This document shows positions 1 to 6,589 of a DNA stretch of 8,916 nt, in pieces (the stretch's first letter is position 1; each line of letters starts with the position of its first letter). Origin of the DNA: Ruminococcaceae bacterium UBA945 (GTDB lineage: Bacteria; Bacillota; Clostridia; Oscillospirales; Acutalibacteraceae). The position numbers and the translations under genes are program-made. A model generated the notes under the pieces. The model was not told where the DNA came from. It saw nothing but the letters and a program-made list of their open reading frames with translations, and searched no databases. The stretch lies in assembly GCA_002293315.1 (NCBI GenBank), contig DBCZ01000063.1, positions 1-8,916 on the forward strand, given 5' to 3'.

Positions 1-98
1 AGCGTAGCGCCGCACGAAGTAAGCGTAGCGCCGCACGAAGTGCGTAATGGATAGTTAATGTGGCGCTTCGCGCAATTTTTAAGTACAAAGTCAATTGC
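1..98. repeat. Intergenic short-repeat region at left edge
   Basis: No gene was seen here. A 20-base unit (AGCGTAGCGC then CGCACGAAGT) occurs at 1-20 and again at 22-41, giving a 21-base period. The second copy runs into a small hairpin, CGCAC-GAA-GTGCG, at 32-44. A GCGC-TTC-GCGC hairpin lies near 63-73. Bases 46-61 (TAATGGATAGTTAATG) resemble, in inverted orientation, the repeats at 183-210. The cluster looks like dispersed intergenic repeat sequence of the kind found in some Clostridia. The array may continue past the window edge. Function is unknown. Confidence 0.6.
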
Positions 99-150
99 AA
101 AAAAACGCAGAAGGTGATTCTCGTAAGAGAATTCTTCTGCGCTTTTCTTT
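99..150 (-). terminator. Strong intrinsic terminator closing the minus-strand gene block, probably bidirectional
   Basis: The outer stem pairs CGCAGAAG (106-113) with CTTCTGCG (134-141). The inner stem pairs GATTCTC (116-122) with GAGAATT (127-133), with one G-U pair, around a GTAA tetraloop. Read on the minus strand, the hairpin is followed by seven Ts (complement of 99-105), the standard layout of a Rho-independent terminator. On the plus strand it is followed by TTTTCTTT (143-150), so it could also stop transcription from the left. It lies about 80 bases beyond the aminopeptidase stop. Confidence 0.9.
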
Positions 151-182
151 GAGCATTATATTGTGTGAAGCACAACCTCAAT

Positions 183-210
183 TATCCACTGTCAACTATC
201 CACTGTCAAC
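183..210. repeat. Tandem direct repeat, 14 bases x 2
   Basis: TATCCACTGTCAAC occurs at 183-196 and again, perfectly, at 197-210, between the aminopeptidase stop and the terminator. Its reverse complement contains GTGGATAGTTGACAG, which resembles ATGGATAGTTAATG at 47-60. The interval 46-210 is therefore flanked by imperfect inverted copies with the terminator inside. This could be a small non-autonomous repeat element, but no clear ends or target duplication are visible. Confidence 0.6.
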
Positions 211-218
211 TGTTCTTA

Positions 219-1622
219 CTATTCTTCAAAGAAAACCTTTACGGCTTTATACGTGCTGTAAACATCGAGCTTGGAGACGACCTCCCACGGTGCGTGCATG
301 GAAAGCACCGGCACACCGACGTCAACGACGTCCATATTCATCACGGCCACCTCGGTTGCAACAGTTCCTCCGCCGCCCTGGTCAACCTTTCCGAGCTCGC
401 CTATCTGCCAAAGCACATCATGCTTGTTGAAGAGATTCCTGATTTCGCCGATGAACTCCGCCGAGGCGTCGTTTCCGCCGCTCTTTCCGCGGCCGCCGGA
501 GTATTTTGACATGCCAATGCCGTGGTTGATGAAGCAGGAATTGCCCGCTTCGTAAGCTGCGGCATAAGTCGGGTCATACGCGGCGGTGACGTCTGCCGAG
601 AGGCACTTTGTTTTCGTAAGCACATGGCGCGCGGGCACGCCGTCAATCGCGGCCAAATCCTCAATGAAGAAACGCAGATAATCCGCGCCGAGACCCGTGT
701 TGCCGTAAGAGCCTATTTCCTCTTTGTCGGCGAGTACGACGATTGCCGTGCTCTTCGGGGTTTTGCAATTGAAGATTGCTTCAAGAGAGGGGTACGCGCA
801 AACCCTGTCGTCGTGGCCGTAAGCGCCTATCAGGCTTCTGTCAAAGCCGACGTCCTCCGCCCTGAACGCGGGGACAAGCTCAATTTCAGCCGAAATCAAA
901 TCTTCTTCCACTATGCCGTACTTATCATTGAGCAGGCGCAGAACATTGAGCTTATAAGTGTTCTCGGCCTTCTCCTTTGAGGCCGGCATACTGCCCGCAA
1001 TGACATTTAGGTCTTCGCCTGTGAACGCTTCTCCGAGCTTCTTCACCATCTGGTCTTTGCCTAGGTGCGGGAGAATATCGCTTATGCAGAACTGCGGCTC
1101 CCCGGGCTGCTCGCCAATGCAGATTTCCAGCTCGCTGCCGTCCGCGCGCACGATTTTGCCGTGCATGGAAAGCGGAATCGTCGTCCACTGATACTTCTTC
1201 ACGCCGCCGTAATAGTGCGTTTTGAGCAGTGCCTGCTCGTTCGCCTCATAAAGCGGAATTGGCTTCAAGTCAATGCGCGGGCTATCGATATGGGCGGCGG
1301 AGATTCGCACGCCGTCCCTGCTGCCGTTCTTGCCGATAACCGCCAGGCAAATGGATTTATTCCTGTTGTTGTAATACACTTTGTCGCCGGCCTGATACTT
1401 CTTTTTGGGGCTGAACTCCGTGAAGCCCGCCGCCTTCGCCTTCTCTATCGTGAAGGTCACGCTCTCTCGCTCTGTTTTTGCGGCGTTCAGGAAAGCTTTG
1501 TAGCCCTCGGCGAATTTGAACGCCTTCTTCACCTCTGCATCCGAAAGGCGCAAAAAGCCGTTTCTGCGCTCAAGCAGAAGCTCCTTGTCTGTTGGCTTTG
1601 CCGTCTTTGTGTTCTTTGCCAT
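219..1622 (-). CDS. M18 family metallo-aminopeptidase
   Basis: This is a cytosolic two-metal aminopeptidase of peptidase family M18, which removes N-terminal residues from peptides. It has 467 residues, a normal full length for the bacterial branch. Expected metal and catalytic positions are visible: AAHIDSP (His111, Asp113), GHDDR (bridging Asp271), KEEIGS (Glu301/Glu302), SADVTAAYDP (Asp344) and SMHAPWE (His443). The glycine-rich KVDQGGGGTVA stretch near 412-422 is also typical. The start is ATG at 1622 with a strong AAAGGAG site six bases upstream. There is no signal peptide. It begins 28 bases after the transglycosylase stop and is the last gene before the terminator. It ends with tandem stops, TAG then TAA. 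Exact substrate preference cannot be read from sequence. Confidence 0.95.
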   Translation of the reverse strand: MAKNTKTAKPTDKELLLERRNGFLRLSDAEVKKAFKFAEGYKAFLNAAKTERESVTFTIEKAKAAGFTEFSPKKKYQAGDKVYYNNRNKSICLAVIGKNGSRDGVRISAAHIDSPRIDLKPIPLYEANEQALLKTHYYGGVKKYQWTTIPLSMHGKIVRADGSELEICIGEQPGEPQFCISDILPHLGKDQMVKKLGEAFTGEDLNVIAGSMPASKEKAENTYKLNVLRLLNDKYGIVEEDLISAEIELVPAFRAEDVGFDRSLIGAYGHDDRVCAYPSLEAIFNCKTPKSTAIVVLADKEEIGSYGNTGLGADYLRFFIEDLAAIDGVPARHVLTKTKCLSADVTAAYDPTYAAAYEAGNSCFINHGIGMSKYSGGRGKSGGNDASAEFIGEIRNLFNKHDVLWQIGELGKVDQGGGGTVATEVAVMNMDVVDVGVPVLSMHAPWEVVSKLDVYSTYKAVKVFFEE

Positions 1623-1650
1623 AATAATCTCCTTTATTATTTAATGTATG

Positions 1651-2241
1651 CTAGTCTTCTGTTTCACTATACAGTTTAGCATAAGTTTTGTAATTATCCA
1701 ACACTCTTTTTACATAATGGCGGGTTTCGGGAAAGGGAATTGCTTCTATATCAAGATGGATTCCGTCAGCGGATATTTCCGGCTCCTTAAGCCACTCTGC
1801 CACGTTGCCTATGCCCGCGTTATAAGCCGCAAGCACCGCGTTGTCATCGTCAAATTCATCCTTCAGTATCCGCAAAAGCCCCGCACCCGTGTGGATATTA
1901 TCCGCCGGGGCGAAAACATCGGGCGAGGCGGATAATGGCTAATGCTTGGAGTTCACCCATTCAAACGTATCGTCGGTAATCTGCATCAGGCCCTTTGCGC
2001 CCGCGGGCGACAAAGCGTTCTCATCAAAACCGCTTTCGGCTTTCATAATCGCGTAAATGAGGTTTTCGTCAAGACTATAACGTGCCGCCTCTGCTTTCAC
2101 AAGCTCCTCATGCGGCTTCTGATACACTATTTTCAACGGAATGCTCAGCTTCCCCGGTCCTACGGCAAGCACATATATCCCCGCCGCGAGCACAAGCAGC
2201 ACCAGCACGGTTAAAAAAGAAAGGCAGCCTTTTCTCTTCAT
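1651..2241 (-). CDS. Membrane-anchored lytic transglycosylase (SLT/GH23), interrupted by in-frame TAG
   Basis: Members of this family cleave the MurNAc-GlcNAc bond of peptidoglycan to give 1,6-anhydro-MurNAc ends. The N-terminus has one hydrophobic segment (about 8-28) after MKRK and no lipobox, so the enzyme is probably anchored facing outward. Conserved SLT motifs are present: IMKAESGF with catalytic Glu69, GLMQIT (84-89), then AYNAG (138-142 counting the stop as one residue). The frame is broken at codon 101 by TAG (1939-1941). The same frame then stays open for 95 codons to a second TAG at 1651-1653. Obeying the first TAG gives a 100-residue product (1939-2241) lacking the C-terminal half of the domain; reading it through gives about 196 residues, normal size. 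The start overlaps the coaE stop as ATGA, suggesting coupling. A coaE-transglycosylase pair is, as I recall, common in Clostridia. Readthrough gene, recent pseudogene and sequence error cannot be told apart here. Confidence 0.85.
1897..1941 (-). promoter_or_regulatory. In-frame UAG followed by a 10-bp stem-loop (candidate readthrough signal)
   Basis: On the minus strand TAG (1941-1939) is followed by CC and then a perfect stem: ATTATCCGCC (1936-1927) pairs with GGCGGATAAT (1906-1897) across a 20-base loop. A stem starting a few bases past a stop codon is the layout of bacterial SECIS elements and of several viral readthrough signals. A 10-bp stem somewhere in a window this size is not very rare by chance, so only its placement is informative. 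Confidence 0.4.
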
Positions 2242-3860
2242 AGCTTTTCGCCGTCCAAAGATTTATTCAGCTCCTCTACAATCGGCGCGAGGATTCTCTC
2301 ATACTCCGATATTCCGAGCGTGCCGTCTATCTTGTAATCCGCGCGGCTCTCATAGAATTCATTTTTAGGCTGTGCATTCATGCGTGTCGCCGCCTCTTCT
2401 TCGGTGAGCCTGTCGCGGAAAATGATTCTCTTCATGCGCACGTCCTCCGGCGCGGTGACTGCGATGATTCTCGCACACATCTTATCAAAGCCGGCTTCAA
2501 ACAGCGTCGGCGCATCCACAATAATCAACCCGTAGCCCGCCTTTTCCGCGTGCTCTATCTCCTCACGCACCTTTTTGAGGATGCGCGGATGAGTGATGCT
2601 GTTAAGCTTTTCAGAGTTCTCCTTATTTACAAAGGCGCGCTTGGCAAGCAGGGCTCTGTCAAGCATTCCTCGCGTAACGATGTCATCTCCGAACACCGCT
2701 TGCAGCTCTTTGATACACTCTCCGTCATATACGCCGGGCGAGCGGCTAATCCAGTCACAGTCTATCGAAATGCAGCCCTGATTCTCCATCTCCGCGGAGA
2801 CAGTCGTCTTCCCCGCGCCCGTGCTGCCCGTAAGCCCGATTATCAGCCTGCCCGCAGGGTTTTGCACCTTGAAGCCCGCCGCGCGCACCAAGCGGTTATA
2901 CACTGCCAGACCCACGCCAGTGCGCTTCGGAATCCGCGCGAAGACCTGCCCGGCCTGCTCTTCATCGAGCCTGTGAAGCGCGGAGAAAAGCCTTCTTGCC
3001 TGCTCTCTTGAATCATACCGCGGTCCATAGGAAATGTGAGGGATTTTCAGCTCGGCCTCGTCCTCATCAAAGCAAAGCGCGAAAACGCCGCGCTCATTTG
3101 CATATTCAACGAACTCCTGAGGTGATGAGTCAATAATCGTGATGTCGGCCTTCGGGCAGTAATGCTTATATTTCATGCCGGGCGAACGAACCTTGCCGCG
3201 CTCGTCCATGCGCTCTAATACTGCGCTGTCTATCTCAATTTCACCTATTACGCTCTCCAGCTCATCAACGGTGATTCCGCCCGGGCGCAGAAGCCTCGGT
3301 TTCTTGCCGATGAGGCTGATAATCGTGCTTTCAACACCGACGTTGCAGCTTTCTCCCTCGACAATCGCCTCCACCTTGCCGTTCATGTCCTCGAAAACAT
3401 GCTCAAATGTCGTCGGGCTGGGCTTGCCGGAAAGGTTCGCGCTCGGCGCGGCCAGAGGAAGCCCCGCCGCCCGGATTATCTCCCGCGCAGTCTTATTTTC
3501 GGGGAATCTTATCGCAACGGAATCCAAGCCGCCGCTGGCGGCGTCGGGAATAATGTCCGCTTTATTGAGGATCATCGTCAGCGGCCCCGGCCAAAATGCC
3601 GCCGCAAGCTTCTCAGCAGATTTGGGAAGCTCGCTCACCAAAGACGGCAGCGCTTCTAAATCTGCGATATGCACGATTAACGGATTGTCTGACGGTCTGC
3701 CCTTCACCTCATAGATACGCCTGACGGCCTGCGTATCGAAGGCATTTGCCGCCAGCCCGTAAACTGTTTCGGTCGGCAAAGCGACAAGGCCGCCGGATTT
3801 AAGTATCTCTCCGGCCGCCGCGATGTCGGCCTCTGTGGTTTTGAGTATCAAGGTTTCCAT
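2238..3860 (-). CDS. ywlC-coaE: Fusion: threonylcarbamoyl-AMP synthase (Sua5/YwlC) with dephospho-CoA kinase (CoaE)
   Basis: This single 540-residue frame carries two enzymes. Residues 1 to about 330 are a full Sua5-type protein: YrdC domain with PTETVYGL (29-36), KGRPSDNPL (53-61), PSANLSG (139-145) and GVESTI (175-180), then the Sua5 linker motif SPGMKYKHYCP (226-236) and C-terminal domain. It makes threonylcarbamoyl-AMP from threonine, bicarbonate and ATP for the tRNA t6A37 modification. Residues from about 338 to 540 are CoaE, which phosphorylates dephospho-CoA to CoA: P-loop GLTGSTGAGKTT (342-353, Lys351), IDCDW (366-370), LDRALLAKRAF (400-410) and THPRI (423-427). There is no stop, no Met and no evident ribosome site at the junction, so the halves appear to be one polypeptide. 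It starts 21 bases after prfA with a GAGG-type site, and overlaps the transglycosylase by ATGA. Both functions are normally separate genes. Confidence 0.93.
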   Translation of the reverse strand: METLILKTTEADIAAAGEILKSGGLVALPTETVYGLAANAFDTQAVRRIYEVKGRPSDNPLIVHIADLEALPSLVSELPKSAEKLAAAFWPGPLTMILNKADIIPDAASGGLDSVAIRFPENKTAREIIRAAGLPLAAPSANLSGKPSPTTFEHVFEDMNGKVEAIVEGESCNVGVESTIISLIGKKPRLLRPGGITVDELESVIGEIEIDSAVLERMDERGKVRSPGMKYKHYCPKADITIIDSSPQEFVEYANERGVFALCFDEDEAELKIPHISYGPRYDSREQARRLFSALHRLDEEQAGQVFARIPKRTGVGLAVYNRLVRAAGFKVQNPAGRLIIGLTGSTGAGKTTVSAEMENQGCISIDCDWISRSPGVYDGECIKELQAVFGDDIVTRGMLDRALLAKRAFVNKENSEKLNSITHPRILKKVREEIEHAEKAGYGLIIVDAPTLFEAGFDKMCARIIAVTAPEDVRMKRIIFRDRLTEEEAATRMNAQPKNEFYESRADYKIDGTLGISEYERILAPIVEELNKSLDGEKL

Positions 3861-3881
3861 TTATTCCCTCGCTGAAAAAGC

Positions 3882-4952
3882 TCAGCTGCTTTCCTTCATT
3901 TTATCCGCTCTGTCCGCGGTAATCAGCGCGTCAATCAGCTCATCAAGATTGCCGTTGAGAATTTCCTCAAGCTTATAGAGCGTGAGGCCTATTCGATGGT
4001 CTGTCACGCGGTTCTGCGGATAGTTATATGTTCTGATTCTCTCCGACCTGTCGCCCGAGCCCACCTGCAGCCTGCGCTCGTTCGCGAGCTCCTCGCCGGC
4101 TCTGTCGATTTCCTGCTGCAAAAGACGCGAGCGCAAAACCCTCATCGCCTTGTCCTTATTTTTAAGCTGGCTTCTCTCGTCCTGACATTCCACGACCATG
4201 CCCGTCGGGATATGCGTGATTCTTATCGCCGAAGAGGTTTTATTGATGTGCTGGCCGCCCGCCCCGCTTGAGCGGAACGTGTCGATGCGCAAGTCGCTCG
4301 GGTTGATTTCCACGTCCACTTCCTCAGCCTCCGGCAAAACGGCGACCGTTGCCGCCGAGGTGTGAATTCGCCCCTGCGTCTCCGTCTCCGGCACACGCTG
4401 AACGCGGTGCGCGCCGCTTTCAAATTTCAGCTTTGAGTACGCACCCTCGCCGATTATCGTGAAGCCGATTTCCTTGTAGCCGCCAAGCTCCGTCTCGTTC
4501 TCATTGTTGATCTCTATCTTCCAGTTGCTCCGCTCAGCATACATCGAATACATTCTGAACAGAACCCCCGCGAAAAGCGCCGCCTCTTCTCCGCCCGTGC
4601 CGCCGCGTATCTCCATGATGACGTTTTTCCCGTCGTTCGGGTCTTTGGGCAGCAGCAAAAGCTTCAGTTCTTCCTCCGCCTGCGCAAGCTTCATCGAAGC
4701 ATTCTTTATCTCCTCGGCGGCCATGTCGCGCAGCTCACGCTCCGCACCCGGCTCATCGAGAAGCTCCTTTGCCTGCCTGATTGCCTCAGCAAGGCTCTTA
4801 TACTCGCGATAGCACTCCACAACCGGTGTGATGTCTTTATGCTCCTTCATCAGGCGGGCATATGTCTCTCTGTCCGCTATCACCGTGGGGTCATAAAGCT
4901 TCAAATTCAGCTCTTCATAGCGGTCTTCAAATACCTGTATGTTTTCAAACAT
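3882..4952 (-). CDS. prfA: Peptide chain release factor 1 (RF1)
   Basis: RF1 recognises UAA and UAG in the ribosomal A site and triggers peptide release. The 356-residue length is standard. The stop-codon recognition motif PxT is present as Pro188-Glu189-Thr190 in RVPETETQGRIH, marking RF1 rather than RF2. The catalytic GGQ is at 232-234 in SSGAGGQHINKTSSAIR, the site normally methylated by PrmC; no prmC is seen in this window. The start is ATG at 4952 with AAGGAG seven bases upstream. Four of those six bases lie inside a 14-bp stem formed with the end of the upstream gene, so translation is probably structure-regulated or coupled. The gene itself ends in TGA, an RF2 codon. Confidence 0.97.
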   Translation of the reverse strand: MFENIQVFEDRYEELNLKLYDPTVIADRETYARLMKEHKDITPVVECYREYKSLAEAIRQAKELLDEPGAERELRDMAAEEIKNASMKLAQAEEELKLLLLPKDPNDGKNVIMEIRGGTGGEEAALFAGVLFRMYSMYAERSNWKIEINNENETELGGYKEIGFTIIGEGAYSKLKFESGAHRVQRVPETETQGRIHTSAATVAVLPEAEEVDVEINPSDLRIDTFRSSGAGGQHINKTSSAIRITHIPTGMVVECQDERSQLKNKDKAMRVLRSRLLQQEIDRAGEELANERRLQVGSGDRSERIRTYNYPQNRVTDHRIGLTLYKLEEILNGNLDELIDALITADRADKMKESS

Positions 4953-4961
4953 TTTACTTCT

Positions 4962-4997
4962 CCTTCAGTTTTATTTTGATGTGAATAAAACTGAAGG
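4962..4997 (-). promoter_or_regulatory. 14-bp perfect stem-loop linking the DUF951 UAG stop to the prfA ribosome site
   Basis: On the minus strand CCTTCAGTTTTATT (4997-4984) pairs perfectly with AATAAAACTGAAGG (4975-4962) around an 8-base loop. The 5' arm begins at the base after the DUF951 TAG (5000-4998). The 3' arm contains AAGG of the prfA AAGGAG site (4965-4960). No T-tract follows on either strand, so it is not an intrinsic terminator. Past the TAG the frame reads eight sense codons and meets TAA at 4973-4971, inside the 3' arm. A rough chance estimate for a 14-bp stem with a loop under 30 bases anywhere in this window is about one in a thousand. Confidence 0.75.
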
Positions 4998-5186
4998 CTA
5001 TGATTCACCCTCGCGGATTATCTTCTTGATGTTGCGCTCGCACTTATGGCGCGGCACCATCACCTCATGCCCGCAGGTCTTGCACTTTATTCTGAAATCC
5101 ATGCCCGAGCGGAGGACATCAAATTCATATCCTCCGCAGGGGTGCGGCTTTTTCATTCTTAACACATCGCCTACTCTTACGTCCAT
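4998..5186 (-). CDS. DUF951 family small protein, probably zinc-binding
   Basis: This 62-residue protein matches the DUF951 family of Bacillota (B. subtilis YyzM type), whose molecular role I do not know. The family pattern is clear: VGDVLRMKKPHPCGG (5-19), then RSGMDFRIKCKTCGHEVMVPRHKCE (26-50 region). Cys17, Cys35, Cys38 and possibly Cys49 could bind one zinc, an inference from the CxxC pair. It has no signal peptide or membrane segment and a basic C-terminal tail. The start is ATG at 5186 with GGAG upstream, 11 bases after the YbbR stop. It ends in TAG, immediately followed by the stem that reaches the prfA ribosome site. Confidence 0.9.
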   Translation of the reverse strand: MDVRVGDVLRMKKPHPCGGYEFDVLRSGMDFRIKCKTCGHEVMVPRHKCERNIKKIIREGES

Positions 5187-5197
5187 TTTTTCTCCAA

Positions 5198-6589
5198 TTA
5201 TTCTTCCGCGCCCGTGGCTGAGCTCAGCCCCGAGCTCAGGTAATCCAGCTGAGCATTTACCGCCACCGCCTCGCTGATTGTCACATTGACCGTATATTTG
5301 CCCACGGCCCAGCAGCTGTCTGCCCCGCTTATCATAACGCTCACCGGCAGCTCTACGTCTCCCATCAAATCTCCCCTGCCTGTCATGTCCAGCGTGCAGT
5401 AAATATTCTCTCCTGTCAGCTTGCCTATCTGCGCTTCAGAGCCCATTATGCTGATCGTGAGCATCCGCGTGATAACCTCCACGTTCATGCCGGCGGGAGC
5501 ATTGCTCACCTTGATATTGGGAGTTTGGATGCTCGCGGCCTTGAAGCCCGCCAAATCAATTTCCACCTCCGCCACTTCAACCGTGCTCAAGTTCCTTATG
5601 CCCGCCGGTATGGGAATCGCACGTTCAAACGTGAAATTGCTCGCCGTTACCTCGGAGAAATCAATCGCCTCGGACAATGTGATAGTCTCAATTCCGGCGA
5701 GGTCTTCCTCCGTGCCTGCTATGTCAATCGTCCCCGGAGTGATGTGAACCCGGTTATCCGCGAAGCCCTGCGGCGCATTGATTACATTTGCCGCAAGCTG
5801 AACGGTTTTCTTGATTAATACAGGTATAACCACCTCAACCCTGTCTATGTTGAGGCTGATATGCTGGCTTTCAGAGTCCTTAATCTCCATGCCGTCCTGG
5901 TCATATAGCTTGAGGCCGGCGGAGAATCGCTGCTCGTTGTTGAGCGGCGCGTCGAATTCATATGTCGCCACCACGCGGCTGATTCTATTCACGGCCGATT
6001 CCGGCCCGCTGATTGTAAGGCTCGTGTCCGAAAGAATCGGCTCACCCGCGGAATAGCCTGATTCGCTCGTGAAGGAAATCTCCGTTTCAATAGGCAGCGT
6101 GATCTCCAGAACCCTGTCAACCTCTATCGTTATCTCCTCGGGCGAAATTGCGGTGATATTATAATCCATCAGCTCTCCGCCTGCCTTCTGTGCTTTCAGC
6201 TCAACCGTCTCCTTACGAAGACCGGTGCTGGAAACCTTTGTGGAATCAGGCCAGTAGGTGCCGATAACGCGCAAGTCAGAGTTTGTGAGCTTGTTTATCA
6301 CCAGACTGCTGCCTGTCACAGTCACATCAGCCGTGTCGTGTGTGAGACTGAAAACCTTGAGGCGGTCTGACACAGCTTCGTCAGACAGCTCAATCTCAAC
6401 CGGCACATCGGCTATCGTCCTCGTTGACTGGCTGGTCGTGTCCGCAGTGGTGACGAAGAACCATGCCAAAACAGAGCAGACAAGCGAGAAAAGAAGCACG
6501 AAGGTGTTGTTGTAGAAGAGCCCGCGCAGTGAAAACCTTCTGCGCTCCGGCTGTTCATCAAATTTATTCTGATTATTCATGTTGTCCAT
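5198..6589 (-). CDS. cdaR: YbbR-domain membrane protein, CdaR-like partner of CdaA
   Basis: CdaR-type proteins bind the c-di-AMP synthase CdaA at the membrane and modulate its activity. The 463-residue protein has a short cytoplasmic N-terminus, one membrane segment (about 29-47) and an extracytoplasmic part. That part contains about four YbbR repeats, visible as recurring strand patterns and phrases such as LTISGPESAVNRISRVVATYEFD and IDIAGTEEDLAGIETI. I chose ATG at 6589 because AGGAGG lies seven bases upstream; extending the frame to 6724 would add 45 residues without family resemblance, deep inside cdaA. It overlaps the end of cdaA by 17 bases, implying coupled translation. It ends in TAA. 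The glmM gene that often follows cdaA-cdaR is not here. Confidence 0.92.
   Translation of the reverse strand: MDNMNNQNKFDEQPERRRFSLRGLFYNNTFVLLFSLVCSVLAWFFVTTADTTSQSTRTIADVPVEIELSDEAVSDRLKVFSLTHDTADVTVTGSSLVINKLTNSDLRVIGTYWPDSTKVSSTGLRKETVELKAQKAGGELMDYNITAISPEEITIEVDRVLEITLPIETEISFTSESGYSAGEPILSDTSLTISGPESAVNRISRVVATYEFDAPLNNEQRFSAGLKLYDQDGMEIKDSESQHISLNIDRVEVVIPVLIKKTVQLAANVINAPQGFADNRVHITPGTIDIAGTEEDLAGIETITLSEAIDFSEVTASNFTFERAIPIPAGIRNLSTVEVAEVEIDLAGFKAASIQTPNIKVSNAPAGMNVEVITRMLTISIMGSEAQIGKLTGENIYCTLDMTGRGDLMGDVELPVSVMISGADSCWAVGKYTVNVTISEAVAVNAQLDYLSSGLSSATGAEE

Noticed and set aside
522..980. Plus-strand open frame of 152 codons
   Set aside because: It lies wholly opposite the M18 aminopeptidase gene, has no ribosome site and no recognisable family pattern; it is a shadow of the real gene.
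1623..1641. AATAAT/ATTATT hairpin placing the aminopeptidase AAAGGAG in its loop
   Set aside because: The stem is six A-U pairs only and would be barely stable; the AT-rich spacer gives such pairing easily by chance.
1651..1941. Genome-wide reassignment of UAG (for example to pyrrolysine)
   Set aside because: An RF1 with an intact PxT motif is encoded in this window and three genes use TAG as their natural end; no pyl genes are visible here. Local readthrough is still open.
1651..2241. Frameshift in the transglycosylase
   Set aside because: The segments before and after the TAG are in the same frame (21 sense codons between the TAG and the next possible start), so the lesion is a nonsense codon, not an indel.
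3175..3714. Plus-strand open frame of 179 codons
   Set aside because: It is antisense to the Sua5 part of the fusion gene, and its serine- and arginine-rich composition is typical of a shadow frame.
4962..4997. Intrinsic terminator between DUF951 and prfA
   Set aside because: Neither strand has a T-tract after the stem; the 3' arm instead leads straight into the prfA ribosome site.
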